A stretch of 12,708 nucleotides of DNA from Oscillibacter sp. CAG:241 (GTDB lineage Bacteria > Bacillota > Clostridia > Oscillospirales > Oscillospiraceae): NCBI GenBank assembly GCA_000435975.1, contig FR884058.1:1-12708 (forward strand). The letters are read 5' to 3'. The notes under the pieces are model-generated. The model did no database searches. It had not been told where the DNA came from and saw only the letters and a program-made list of their open reading frames with translations. Both the position numbers and the translations under genes were made by a program. Below, piece by piece: positions 8,325 to 12,708 of the stretch (positions are counted from its first letter, which is position 1; every line of letters starts with the position of its first letter).

Positions 8325-8495
8325 CCGTATCCTAACCTGAGAGATTCCCCGCCCCGGATGAGGCGAGTTGCACCTTCGGTGGCCGGACATATCCGGCCTT
8401 TTCGGAGTATCGTCCGGACCCGGTCCCTTTTGCCTGAGAGCTTCTGCGTTCCCCTTCGGCGCCGCGCAGAGCGCGGTCTCTCCCGAGTCCATCCA
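8323..8495 (-). promoter_or_regulatory. tandem glycine riboswitch
   Basis: Two glycine aptamers stand in series on the minus strand. Aptamer 1 (about 8495-8418) has GGGAGAG, GCCGAAGGGG and CTCTCAGGCAAAAGGGACC. Aptamer 2 (about 8417-8323) has CCACCGAAGGTGCAAC and AATCTCTCAGG. These blocks are the conserved core of the gcvT RNA element. The short linker GGTCCGGACGATA matches the usual tandem layout. In aptamer 2 the expected 5' GGAGAG is replaced by a CCGAAAAG stretch, which weakens pairing with CUCUC. CUCCG at 8407-8403 can pair with CGGGG at 8327-8323 as P1, and this overlaps the terminator stem. Its target is the glycine-cleavage operon directly downstream. Confidence 0.93.
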
Positions 8496-8524
8496 CCGAT
8501 GATCCCTATTCCGTTGTTATGTCC

Positions 8525-8554
8525 ATTCTATCACGGGGCGGGAAATGGTGTCAA
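8525..8554 (-). promoter_or_regulatory. promoter of the glycine-cleavage operon
   Basis: On the minus strand TTGACA (8554-8549, perfect -35) is followed after 18 bp by TAGAAT (8530-8525, five of six matches to TATAAT). Transcription would start near 8518, about 20 nt before the riboswitch. The sequence looks like a housekeeping sigma-A promoter, so control probably rests mainly on the riboswitch. Confidence 0.8.
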
Positions 8555-8593
8555 CGCGAAACATCGGGCCCGGGTAACATTTGGATAAATGGT

Positions 8594-8614
8594 AAAAAAC
8601 GGAGGTCCGTCTTT
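8594..8614 (-). terminator. weak terminator after the SGNH hydrolase gene
   Basis: Just past the SGNH stop codon the minus strand reads AAAGACGG, ACCT, CCGTTTTTT. This can fold into a short stem (about 8 pairs including A-U and one G-U) that runs into a U tract. It lies between the SGNH gene and the gcv promoter on the same strand and would separate the two units. The GC core is only 3-4 bp, so termination may be partial. Confidence 0.45.
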
Positions 8615-8617
8615 GGG

Positions 8618-9187
8618 CTATCTGACCAAGTGGAGGTCGTGAAGCACGGCGTCCGCCATGACGCGGCTGCCCAGGCGGCTGGGGTGCATGCCATCGCGCT
8701 GGTACAGGTCCGCCGTGTTCCCGGCGGCGTCGAAGGCCGCGCCGAAATCCACCCGCCGCAGGGAGATGGCGTCCGTCAGCCTGCGCAGCCACCGGACGTA
8801 TTCCGCCGAGGCCTCAAGAGCCCGGTCCATGTCGCACACCGGCTGCCACTGGGCCGGGATGGTGCGCACGGGATATGGAATGCCCACCACCGGCCGGACC
8901 CCGGCGGCCACGCACTGGTGGACCATGGCCATGACGGCAGACTTGGCCTGGTCGGCGGAGCCGGTGAGCATAATGTCGTTGTCGCCGCCCATAAACAGGA
9001 CCATATCCGGCTTCTGGGGCAGGGCCTGGCTCTGGAGCCGGACCAGGAGGCCGGTGGAGGTATCGCCGGCCACGCCGGCGTTGACCCACAGATGGGGCGT
9101 CTCCCGGTTCAGCAGGTCCACCCAGCCTTCTCCGGGGGCCAGGTTGTATCCCGTGGTCAGGCTGTCGCCCAGGCATACGATCTTCAT
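8618..9187 (-). CDS. SGNH/GDSL-family hydrolase
   Basis: A 189-residue serine esterase-type protein of the SGNH fold. Block I is CLGDSLTTG with the nucleophile Ser9. Block II is NAGVAGDTS (Gly41). Block III is GGDND (Asn70). Block V is DGMHPS, with Asp165 and His168 completing the triad. The asparagine motif, with GGDNDI in place of the common GTND, is a slight variant. There is no signal peptide or membrane segment, so it probably acts in the cytosol. The substrate cannot be read from sequence; relatives act on acyl esters, lysophospholipids or acetylated sugars. It starts 14 nt after the mgtC-like stop with GGAGGA upstream, so it is likely the last gene of the sigma-mgtC unit. Confidence 0.88.
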   Translation of the reverse strand: MKIVCLGDSLTTGYNLAPGEGWVDLLNRETPHLWVNAGVAGDTSTGLLVRLQSQALPQKPDMVLFMGGDNDIMLTGSADQAKSAVMAMVHQCVAAGVRPVVGIPYPVRTIPAQWQPVCDMDRALEASAEYVRWLRRLTDAISLRRVDFGAAFDAAGNTADLYQRDGMHPSRLGSRVMADAVLHDLHLVR

Positions 9188-9201
9188 GGCTTCCTCCTCT
9201 G

Positions 9202-9909
9202 TTATACGGAAATCTTGCGGACGCCGGGGTTTTCCCTGAGAAAACGCAGGGCCTCCTCATGGGTAATGGGGTCCGGCAGCCGGATGGACACCTCCAGGCA
9301 GAGCATGCTGTCCTCCCGGGTCAGGGTGCTGTCGGTGATCTTGCCCCGGTGCTCCCGGACCAGGCAGTCAAAGGCCTGCATCAGGCCGTCGCTGTCCGTC
9401 ATGTGCACCGTGACCTCCTGGGTGATCTCCGCATCGCCGCCCACCCGGAACCGGTGCAGCACCAGCTGGATCACCACCAGCACCACAGCCTCCATCAGAC
9501 CAAGCCAGTACATACCCGCGCCGATGGCCATGCCCACGGCGGCGGTGCCCCACATACCGGCGGCAGTGGTCAGGCCCCGGATGGAGCTGCCGTTTTTGAA
9601 GATGACGCCGGCGCCCAGAAAGGAAATGCCGCTGACCACCTGGGCGGCAATGCGGGCGGTGTCCGCCCCCCGGGAGCCGTCCAGAGCGGCAGTGTCGATG
9701 AATGCGTATTTGGACAGGATCATGAACACCGCCGAGGCGCAGGCAATGATGCAGTGGGTCCGCACCCCCGCCTCCTTCTGGCGCTTGGTGCGCTCCAGGC
9801 CAATGGCCGCGCCCAGGGCAGCGGACAGCAGGATCCGGAACAGAAATTCCAGGTTATCGTATAGGGTCAAGGTTGACTCCGGCAAAAAGCCCGTCAGACC
9901 GGTCAGCAT
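9202..9909 (-). CDS. MgtC/SapB family membrane protein
   Basis: A 235-residue protein with an N-terminal membrane domain (roughly residues 20-155, four to five hydrophobic segments) and a C-terminal soluble domain (about 163-235) resembling the ACT-like domain of MgtC. Family signatures are GAAIGLERTKRQKEAGVRTH (33-52) and VSGISFLGAGVIFKNG (92-107) followed by RGLTTAAGMWGTAAVG (111-126). In pathogens MgtC relatives restrain F-type ATPase and support growth at low magnesium; in commensals the role is unclear. A GGGGGAG site lies just before the ATG. The gene sits 18 nt after the sigma factor gene, suggesting it is co-transcribed with it. I do not assign a symbol because MgtC, SapB and YhiD-type proteins cannot be separated here. 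Confidence 0.9.
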   Translation of the reverse strand: MLTGLTGFLPESTLTLYDNLEFLFRILLSAALGAAIGLERTKRQKEAGVRTHCIIACASAVFMILSKYAFIDTAALDGSRGADTARIAAQVVSGISFLGAGVIFKNGSSIRGLTTAAGMWGTAAVGMAIGAGMYWLGLMEAVVLVVIQLVLHRFRVGGDAEITQEVTVHMTDSDGLMQAFDCLVREHRGKITDSTLTREDSMLCLEVSIRLPDPITHEEALRFLRENPGVRKISV

Positions 9910-9927
9910 AGAATTCTCCCCCTTTTA

Positions 9928-10476
9928 TCACATTTTCTCCAGCTCCGGCCGGAGCATAGCCCGGGCCTTTTTCCGGGCCCGGGTCAGGGCCATGCGGACG
10001 CTGGTGGGCTTTACGCCCATCTCCCGGGCCAGCTCGCTGTCCGAATAGTCCAGAATGTACCGGGCCTCCAGCAGCCAGCGGGTGTCCTCATCCAGCCGGG
10101 GCCACACCCGGGCCAGGGCATTCAGCTCCACCCGGCGGGACAGCAGCTCATCCATGTCCGGCGCGGACGACGCCTCCGGCGCGTCCTCCAGCGGCACCTG
10201 GGGGTGGCGGCGGTTATGGCGGAGCACGTTGTACGCCGTGTGGCGGCAGGCGGCGGCGATATACCCCGGCAGCTTGCTCTCGTCCAGCTGCCGCACAACG
10301 TCTATCCGGTCGATGAGCCGCAGCAGCGTCGTCTGGACGGCATCCTCCGTGGCCCATTTGTCGTCCAGCACCTCATATGTACACTGATACATCAGGCGAT
10401 GATACTGCACAAACAGGCGGGACATATACGCGCGGTCGTCCTCATCCTGGATGGTAAGGATGCAAATCGGCAGCAT
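9928..10476 (-). CDS. ECF-like RNA polymerase sigma factor
   Basis: A 182-residue protein with the two-domain layout of a sigma-70 family ECF factor. Region 2 spans about residues 18-92, with the EDAVQTTLLRLI helix (45-56) typical of sigma2. Region 4 spans about 118-175, with the helix-turn-helix DYSDSELAREMGVKPTSVRMALTRARKKAR (143-172). The linker is short and acidic (about 95-112). The strong GGGGGGA site and ATG at 10476 fix the start. It heads a likely operon with the mgtC-like and SGNH genes and lies opposite a divergent DUF4367-like membrane protein, a plausible anti-sigma partner. No cysteine-rich zinc motif of a ZAS anti-sigma factor is seen nearby. Confidence 0.88.
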   Translation of the reverse strand: MLPICILTIQDEDDRAYMSRLFVQYHRLMYQCTYEVLDDKWATEDAVQTTLLRLIDRIDVVRQLDESKLPGYIAAACRHTAYNVLRHNRRHPQVPLEDAPEASSAPDMDELLSRRVELNALARVWPRLDEDTRWLLEARYILDYSDSELAREMGVKPTSVRMALTRARKKARAMLRPELEKM

Positions 10477-10530
10477 ATGGTCCCCCCTTTCGCGCAGTCG
10501 GCAAGATGTTCAAAAGATCCAACATTCCAC

Positions 10531-10558
10531 ATTATAATAGTTTTTTTGAAAAAAACAA
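10531..10558 (-). promoter_or_regulatory. candidate promoter of the sigma factor operon
   Basis: On the minus strand a perfect TATAAT (10536-10531) lies 16 bp downstream of TTGTTT (10558-10553, matching TTG only), in an A/T-rich stretch. Transcription would start near 10524, about 48 nt before the start codon. The -10 element is strong; the -35 is poor, so an activator or the A-tract may contribute. Confidence 0.5.
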
Positions 10559-10584
10559 GAAAAACGAAAAAAATCGGTTGCATT

Positions 10585-10617
10585 TTGCGGATTTCGGTGT
10601 TACGTATATAGATACGT
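10585..10617 (+). promoter_or_regulatory. weak promoter and inverted repeat upstream of the DUF4367-like gene
   Basis: A weak sigma-A-like pair, TTGCGG (10585-10590) and TATAGA (10607-10612) with 16 bp between, could drive the plus-strand gene. The -10 region lies inside a perfect inverted repeat: ACGTAT (10602-10607), a 4-nt centre ATAG, and ATACGT (10612-10617). The repeat could be a regulator site. Neither assignment is secure, and a promoter read by the divergently encoded sigma factor is also possible. Confidence 0.35.
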
Positions 10618-10656
10618 CTGTAAAAAGGGCAAAATTGCGAAAAGGAGGGGTGCACC

Positions 10657-11391
10657 GTGCAGGAGAGGAGTAGCAAGCAGGAGGAGGCCCTGTTTACGCT
10701 GCTGATGGACCAGGTCGCGCGGCAGGAAAACCAACAGGCCCGGGAGGCCATGGAGCGCCTGGCCCGTGACCCGTCGGCTGCGGTGCCTGCGCTTTCGCAG
10801 CGGCGGTGCATGCAGACCATTCAGCGGGGCCTTCTGCGCCGGGATCTGCGCTCCGCCGGACGGGTGCTGCGGCGGCTGGCGGGCCGGGCAGCGGTGATTC
10901 TGGCAGTGGCAGCACTGTGCTTCTCGGTAGCCTTTGCCGTGTCCCCGACCCTGCGGTCCCAGACGGTTCGCTGGGTGGTGGAAACCTTCGACACCCATAC
11001 CCTGCTGCGCCCCGGGTCCCGGGCGGACCGCAGCGGCGGGTCCTCCCTCCCCTCCGGGCTGACGGTGGGCCGGCTGCCTACCGGGGTGACCCTGACGGAA
11101 ACAAACCTGAGCCAGTGGATCTGGTTTTACCGCTATGCCGACGGCGACGGCTGCTGGCTGGAGATCAGGCTGATGGCTTTCAGCGGCGACGGCGTCATGT
11201 GCGTGGACACGGAGGACGCCGGTATGCACCGGCTGACCATCAACGGATATCCCGCATTCACCACCCACAAAAACGGGATGTCCACCGTCGTGTGCACGCT
11301 GGATGACTGGAGCTCCGTTCTGACCGTCACCGGCAAGGGCTTCTCCGTGGACGACCTGGCCCAGGTGGCGGAGGGGGTTCAGGTGCGGTAA
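10657..11391 (+). CDS. single-pass membrane protein with DUF4367-like extracytoplasmic domain, possible anti-sigma factor
   Basis: A 244-residue protein starting at GTG, chosen because AAGGAGGGG stands 6-7 nt upstream. Residues 1-75 are a cytoplasmic, basic and helical segment. Residues 76-96 (AGRAAVILAVAALCFSVAFAV) form one membrane helix. Residues from about 134 resemble DUF4367: LPTGVTLTE, WIWFYRYADGDGCWLEIRL, then INGYPAFTTHKNG, TLDDWSSVLTVTGKG and the terminal VDDLAQVAEGV. DUF4367 and related domains commonly form the outer part of regulators encoded beside ECF-type sigma factors. Here the sigma gene is divergent rather than in the same operon. The anti-sigma role is inferred from topology and neighbourhood; no known sigma-binding motif is evident. 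Confidence 0.75.
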   Translation: MQERSSKQEEALFTLLMDQVARQENQQAREAMERLARDPSAAVPALSQRRCMQTIQRGLLRRDLRSAGRVLRRLAGRAAVILAVAALCFSVAFAVSPTLRSQTVRWVVETFDTHTLLRPGSRADRSGGSSLPSGLTVGRLPTGVTLTETNLSQWIWFYRYADGDGCWLEIRLMAFSGDGVMCVDTEDAGMHRLTINGYPAFTTHKNGMSTVVCTLDDWSSVLTVTGKGFSVDDLAQVAEGVQVR

Positions 11392-11430
11392 GGAGGGGCG
11401 CTTTTCCTACCGGACCGGTGCGTTTATATC

Positions 11431-11459
11431 TTGACAAAGATCGCCGGGCATGATAAAAT
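11431..11459 (+). promoter_or_regulatory. promoter of the thiT leader
   Basis: A perfect TTGACA (11431-11436), a 17-bp spacer and TAAAAT (11454-11459, five of six) preceded by TGA, an extended -10. Transcription should begin near 11466, just before the TPP aptamer. The -10 lies in an inverted repeat TGATAA-AATC-TTATCA (11451-11466). No clear terminator separates this promoter from the upstream DUF4367-like gene 40 bp away. Confidence 0.88.
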
Positions 11460-11469
11460 CTTATCATAA

Positions 11470-11561
11470 TCCAAGGGGTGCTGGCGCAAGCCGGCTGAGA
11501 TGCGACGTATTGCCGTCCGGTCCCTCAGACCTGATCCGGGTAATGCCGGCGTAGGAATGCG
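11470..11561 (+). promoter_or_regulatory. TPP riboswitch (THI element)
   Basis: The conserved thi-box blocks are present in order: AAGGGGTGC, GGCTGAGATG (pyrimidine-sensing arm), a variable P3 arm, then GACCTGATCCGGGTAATGCC (pyrophosphate-sensing arm) and GGCGTAGGAA. It senses thiamine pyrophosphate. AATGCG at its 3' edge (11556-11561) can pair with CGCATT (11580-11585), helped by ATAC/GTAT in between, forming an antiterminator that excludes the downstream terminator. High TPP should therefore shut off thiT, the normal logic for thiamine uptake genes. Confidence 0.95.
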
Positions 11562-11575
11562 ACCATACCGCTTTG

Positions 11576-11621
11576 TATCCGCATTGCGACGCCTGCGCGG
11601 CCCGCGATGCGGATATTTTTT
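11576..11621 (+). terminator. TPP riboswitch terminator
   Basis: A 13-bp stem, TATCCGCATTGCG (11576-11588) with CGCGATGCGGATA (11603-11615), contains one G-U pair and a 14-nt loop and is followed by six T residues. It sits directly after the TPP aptamer and before the thiT ribosome binding site GGAGGAG (11625-11631). Its ascending arm overlaps the proposed antiterminator partner. Confidence 0.9.
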
Positions 11622-11639
11622 CACGGAGGAGAAAAACAC

Positions 11640-12200
11640 ATGAAAGTCAGCAAAACACGCATGATCTGTGAGGCTGCCATCTTCATCGCCATGGCGGAGA
11701 TCCTCAGCCTCATCAAGCTCTATGAGTTCCCCAACGGCGGCTCCATCACCCTGGAGATGCTGCCCATCATCCTGTTCGCCGCCCGGTACGGCTGCGGCTG
11801 GGGCTCTCTGGCGGGCCTGGTGTACGGCACCATCACCTACCTCATCGGCAACAAGTTCTCCATTGACTGGACCACCATCATCTGCGACTACTTCATCGCC
11901 TTTGTGGCACTGGGCTTTGGCGCGGGCCTGCTGTCCCGCCGCAAGTGGAGCGTTTACTATGGCACGGTCATCGGCGGCCTGCTGCGCTTTTTGGCGCATT
12001 TCCTCATCGGCGTCTTTGTGTGGGGCAAGTGGATGCCCGACGAGTTCTTCGGCATGACCATGACCAGCCCCTGGATCTACTCCCTGATCTATAACGGAAG
12101 CTACATGCTGTCCAGCATCATCCTGTGCCTGGTGGTGTTCGCTCTGCTGTATAAGCCCCTGCGCAAGTATTTCACGTCGGCCGACCTGCTGGCGGCGTAA
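11640..12200 (+). CDS. thiT: thiamine-specific ECF transporter S component
   Basis: A 186-residue very hydrophobic membrane protein with about six transmembrane helices that binds thiamine for an energy-coupling-factor transporter. The shared EcfA/A'/T module must be encoded elsewhere. ThiT-like stretches are GCGWGSLAGLVYGTITYLIG (51-70), CDYFIAFVALGFGAG (82-96), RFLAHFLIGVFVWGKWMP (116-133) and YSLIYNGSYM (147-156), where the aromatic, His and Asn residues resemble the thiamine pocket. I chose the ATG at 11640 with GGAGGAG at 11625-11631. An in-frame upstream ATG at 11607 lies in the terminator stem and lacks a ribosome site. The TPP riboswitch independently supports the substrate. It is followed by its own terminator, so it is a single-gene unit. 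Confidence 0.94.
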   Translation: MKVSKTRMICEAAIFIAMAEILSLIKLYEFPNGGSITLEMLPIILFAARYGCGWGSLAGLVYGTITYLIGNKFSIDWTTIICDYFIAFVALGFGAGLLSRRKWSVYYGTVIGGLLRFLAHFLIGVFVWGKWMPDEFFGMTMTSPWIYSLIYNGSYMLSSIILCLVVFALLYKPLRKYFTSADLLAA

Positions 12201-12214
12201 CGTCTCTTACCCTC

Positions 12215-12251
12215 TCCGGGGGCGGGCCAAACCGCCCCCGGAAAATTTTTT
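12215..12251 (+). terminator. terminator of thiT
   Basis: A perfect 11-bp GC-rich stem, TCCGGGGGCGG (12215-12225) with CCGCCCCCGGA (12232-12242) and a 6-nt loop, is followed by AAA and six T residues. It starts 14 nt past the thiT stop and ends thiT transcription before the tRNA promoter. Confidence 0.93.
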
Positions 12252-12271
12252 CAGAAACCGGAAAAAAAGTG

Positions 12272-12299
12272 TTGACAAACGCTGGAAAACGAGTATAAT
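12272..12299 (+). promoter_or_regulatory. strong promoter of the tRNA-Gln gene
   Basis: Both hexamers are perfect: TTGACA (12272-12277) and TATAAT (12294-12299), with a 16-bp spacer. The predicted start near 12306 lies about 16 nt before the mature tRNA. Consensus strength is typical for stable RNA genes. Confidence 0.92.
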
Positions 12300-12321
12300 A
12301 AATTTTGTTCGTCAGGAACAT

Positions 12322-12395
12322 AGCGGGATTGTGTAAAGGTAGCACAGCGGACTCTGACTCCGTATGTGAGGGTTCGAATCCTTCTCCCGCTGCCA
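12322..12395 (+). tRNA. tRNA-Gln (anticodon CUG)
   Basis: A 74-nt cloverleaf including the encoded 3' CCA. The acceptor stem is AGCGGGA with TCCCGCT. The D stem is GTGT with GCAC. The anticodon stem is GCGGA with TCCGT around the loop CTCTGAC, placing CTG (12354-12356) as the anticodon. The T stem is GAGGG with CCTTC around TTCGAAT. The discriminator base is G, as usual for glutamine tRNA. The variable loop has 4 nt, one shorter than typical. It is a lone tRNA with its own promoter and terminator. Confidence 0.95.
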
Positions 12396-12399
12396 CAAG

Positions 12400-12434
12400 A
12401 ACCACCGTAATTCTGATAGGATTACGGTGGTTTT
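12400..12434 (+). terminator. terminator of tRNA-Gln
   Basis: A perfect 12-bp stem, AACCACCGTAAT (12400-12411) with ATTACGGTGGTT (12421-12432) and a 9-nt loop, runs into TTTTCTGTTT. It begins 4 nt after the tRNA CCA end. Confidence 0.85.
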
Positions 12435-12436
12435 CT

Positions 12437-12463
12437 GTTTGTCAAAATGCCTTTTTGACAAGC
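12437..12463. repeat. hairpin between two terminator-like stems
   Basis: GTTTGTCAAAA (12437-12447) can pair with TTTTGACAAGC (12453-12463), eleven pairs with one G-U, around a 5-nt loop. It is A/T-rich and lies only 2 to 4 nt from its neighbouring hairpins. It may be a third element of a stop region between the tRNA and the convergent metG-like gene. Confidence 0.6.
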
Positions 12464-12465
12464 TG

Positions 12466-12501
12466 AACAGCCCTGCAGAAGCGCTTCTGCAGGGCTGTTT
12501 T
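12466..12501. terminator. perfect palindromic terminator hairpin
   Basis: AACAGCCCTGCAGAAGC (12466-12482) is followed at once by its exact reverse complement (12483-12499). The 34-bp palindrome folds as a 15-bp stem with a GCGC loop. TTTTC follows on the plus strand; on the minus strand the tail is CAGCTTG. It could back up the tRNA terminator rightward, and it is the first strong hairpin met by leftward transcripts of the metG-like gene. Confidence 0.75.
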
Positions 12502-12548
12502 CATTTGTACATTTCTCTCTGTCTCTGTGGTGCACCCTTGGAGTAAAT

Positions 12549-12569
12549 TGGCGTAAGTTGTGGCGTAAG
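12549..12569. repeat. short tandem direct repeat
   Basis: TGGCGTAAG occurs twice (12549-12557 and 12561-12569) with a 12-nt period, separated by TTG. It lies in the gap between the hairpins and the 3' end of the metG-like gene. No function is apparent. Confidence 0.5.
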
Positions 12570-12589
12570 CACCGACAATTTTGGGGCAA

Positions 12590-12708
12590 TCAATACAGCT
12601 TTGCGCCTGCCGGAATGTGAGGATCGACCATCAGCAAATGGAGCTTTTCTTCGCCGTTTTCGTGATGCACGGCGGAGATCAACATACCGCAGGAGTCGAT
12701 ACCCATCA
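12590..12708 (-). CDS. metG: 3' end of methionyl-tRNA synthetase (C-terminal tRNA-binding domain), partial
   Basis: The minus strand enters from the right edge in frame and encodes about 39 residues to a TGA at 12592-12590. The segment starts MGIDSCGMLISAVH, continues GEEKLHLLMVD and ends IPAGAKLY. The G-I-D/E-S-x-G-M pattern followed by a terminal P-x-G-A-K is the end of the OB-fold tRNA-binding domain found at the C terminus of many bacterial MetRS proteins. The same domain also occurs alone (CsaA, MetRS beta-like proteins), so the assignment to metG rests on similarity to clostridial MetRS ends. The frame runs off the window, so start and length cannot be given. Confidence 0.75.
   Translation of the reverse strand, partial: MGIDSCGMLISAVHHENGEEKLHLLMVDPHIPAGAKLY

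Noticed and set aside
5516..8335. A 939-codon open frame on the plus strand opposite gcvT-glyA and the riboswitch terminator
   Set aside because: It is the antisense of a GC-rich gene whose codon bias removes stops in that frame. The product is a low-complexity run of Gly, Ala, His, Leu and Val with no recognisable domain, and it crosses the riboswitch. The same applies to the long plus-strand frames at 14-1477, 1481-2563, 2482-4098 and 3753-5207.
8262..8492. A small minus-strand frame within the glycine riboswitch leader
   Set aside because: It spans both aptamers and the terminator, so the sequence is constrained by RNA structure rather than protein.
10392..10820. A 142-codon minus-strand frame across the divergent promoter region
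   Set aside because: It overlaps the starts of both the sigma factor and the DUF4367-like gene and runs through the A/T-rich promoter DNA. It has no ribosome binding site or recognisable domain.
11607..11639. An earlier in-frame ATG for thiT
   Set aside because: It lies in the descending arm of the TPP riboswitch terminator and has no ribosome binding site. The ATG at 11640 has GGAGGAG at the right distance.
12172..12405. A 77-codon minus-strand frame covering the tRNA and the thiT terminator
   Set aside because: Its sequence is the reverse of the tRNA-Gln gene, its promoter and a terminator. It is a chance frame often mis-annotated over tRNA genes.
1..12708. CRISPR arrays, insertion sequences, toxin-antitoxin pairs or defence genes
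   Set aside because: I saw no spaced repeats, transposase or nuclease motifs, or terminal inverted repeats. All large frames are accounted for by housekeeping or regulatory genes.

Overview
This GC-rich window is most likely chromosomal DNA from a gut-type Clostridia bacterium of the Oscillospirales kind. That placement is inferred from the two-subunit glycine dehydrogenase (gcvPA/gcvPB), a GcvT-SHMT fusion, Firmicutes-style leader riboswitches with intrinsic terminators, strong GGAGG ribosome binding sites, and a DUF4367-like membrane protein next to an ECF-like sigma factor. No species can be named from the sequence alone.

Left two thirds (about 71-8554, minus strand): one compact glycine-cleavage operon. 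Its order of transcription is promoter, tandem glycine riboswitch, riboswitch-controlled terminator, gcvT-glyA fusion, gcvH, gcvPA, gcvPB, lplA, lpdA. Spacings are tiny (2 to 39 nt), with two 4-nt ATGA overlaps (gcvPA/gcvPB and gcvPB/lplA). The set is self-contained: P protein (two subunits), H protein, T protein, L protein and the ligase that lipoylates H. The T protein is fused to a serine hydroxymethyltransferase-like domain. A glycine-induced operon with this content would be expected to convert two glycines to one serine plus CO2, ammonia and NADH, with methylene-tetrahydrofolate made and used on the same polypeptide.

Middle (about 8594-11391): a minus-strand cluster of an ECF-like sigma factor, an MgtC/SapB-family membrane protein and a small cytosolic SGNH hydrolase, probably co-transcribed. 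A single-pass DUF4367-like protein is transcribed divergently from a 180-bp intergenic region. The arrangement looks like a sigma factor with a membrane regulator and envelope-related targets, but the function is inferred.

Right (about 11431-12708): a TPP riboswitch with terminator controls thiT, the thiamine-binding S component of an ECF vitamin transporter. It is followed by a strong terminator, a near-consensus promoter and tRNA-Gln(CUG). Three hairpins stand back to back after the tRNA, then a short repeat, and finally the 3' end of a minus-strand gene that looks like metG (methionyl-tRNA synthetase C-terminal tRNA-binding domain).

The most notable items are the GcvT-SHMT fusion under a glycine riboswitch, its divergent SHMT active-site loop, and the altered second riboswitch aptamer. 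I saw no CRISPR array, insertion sequence or prophage gene.
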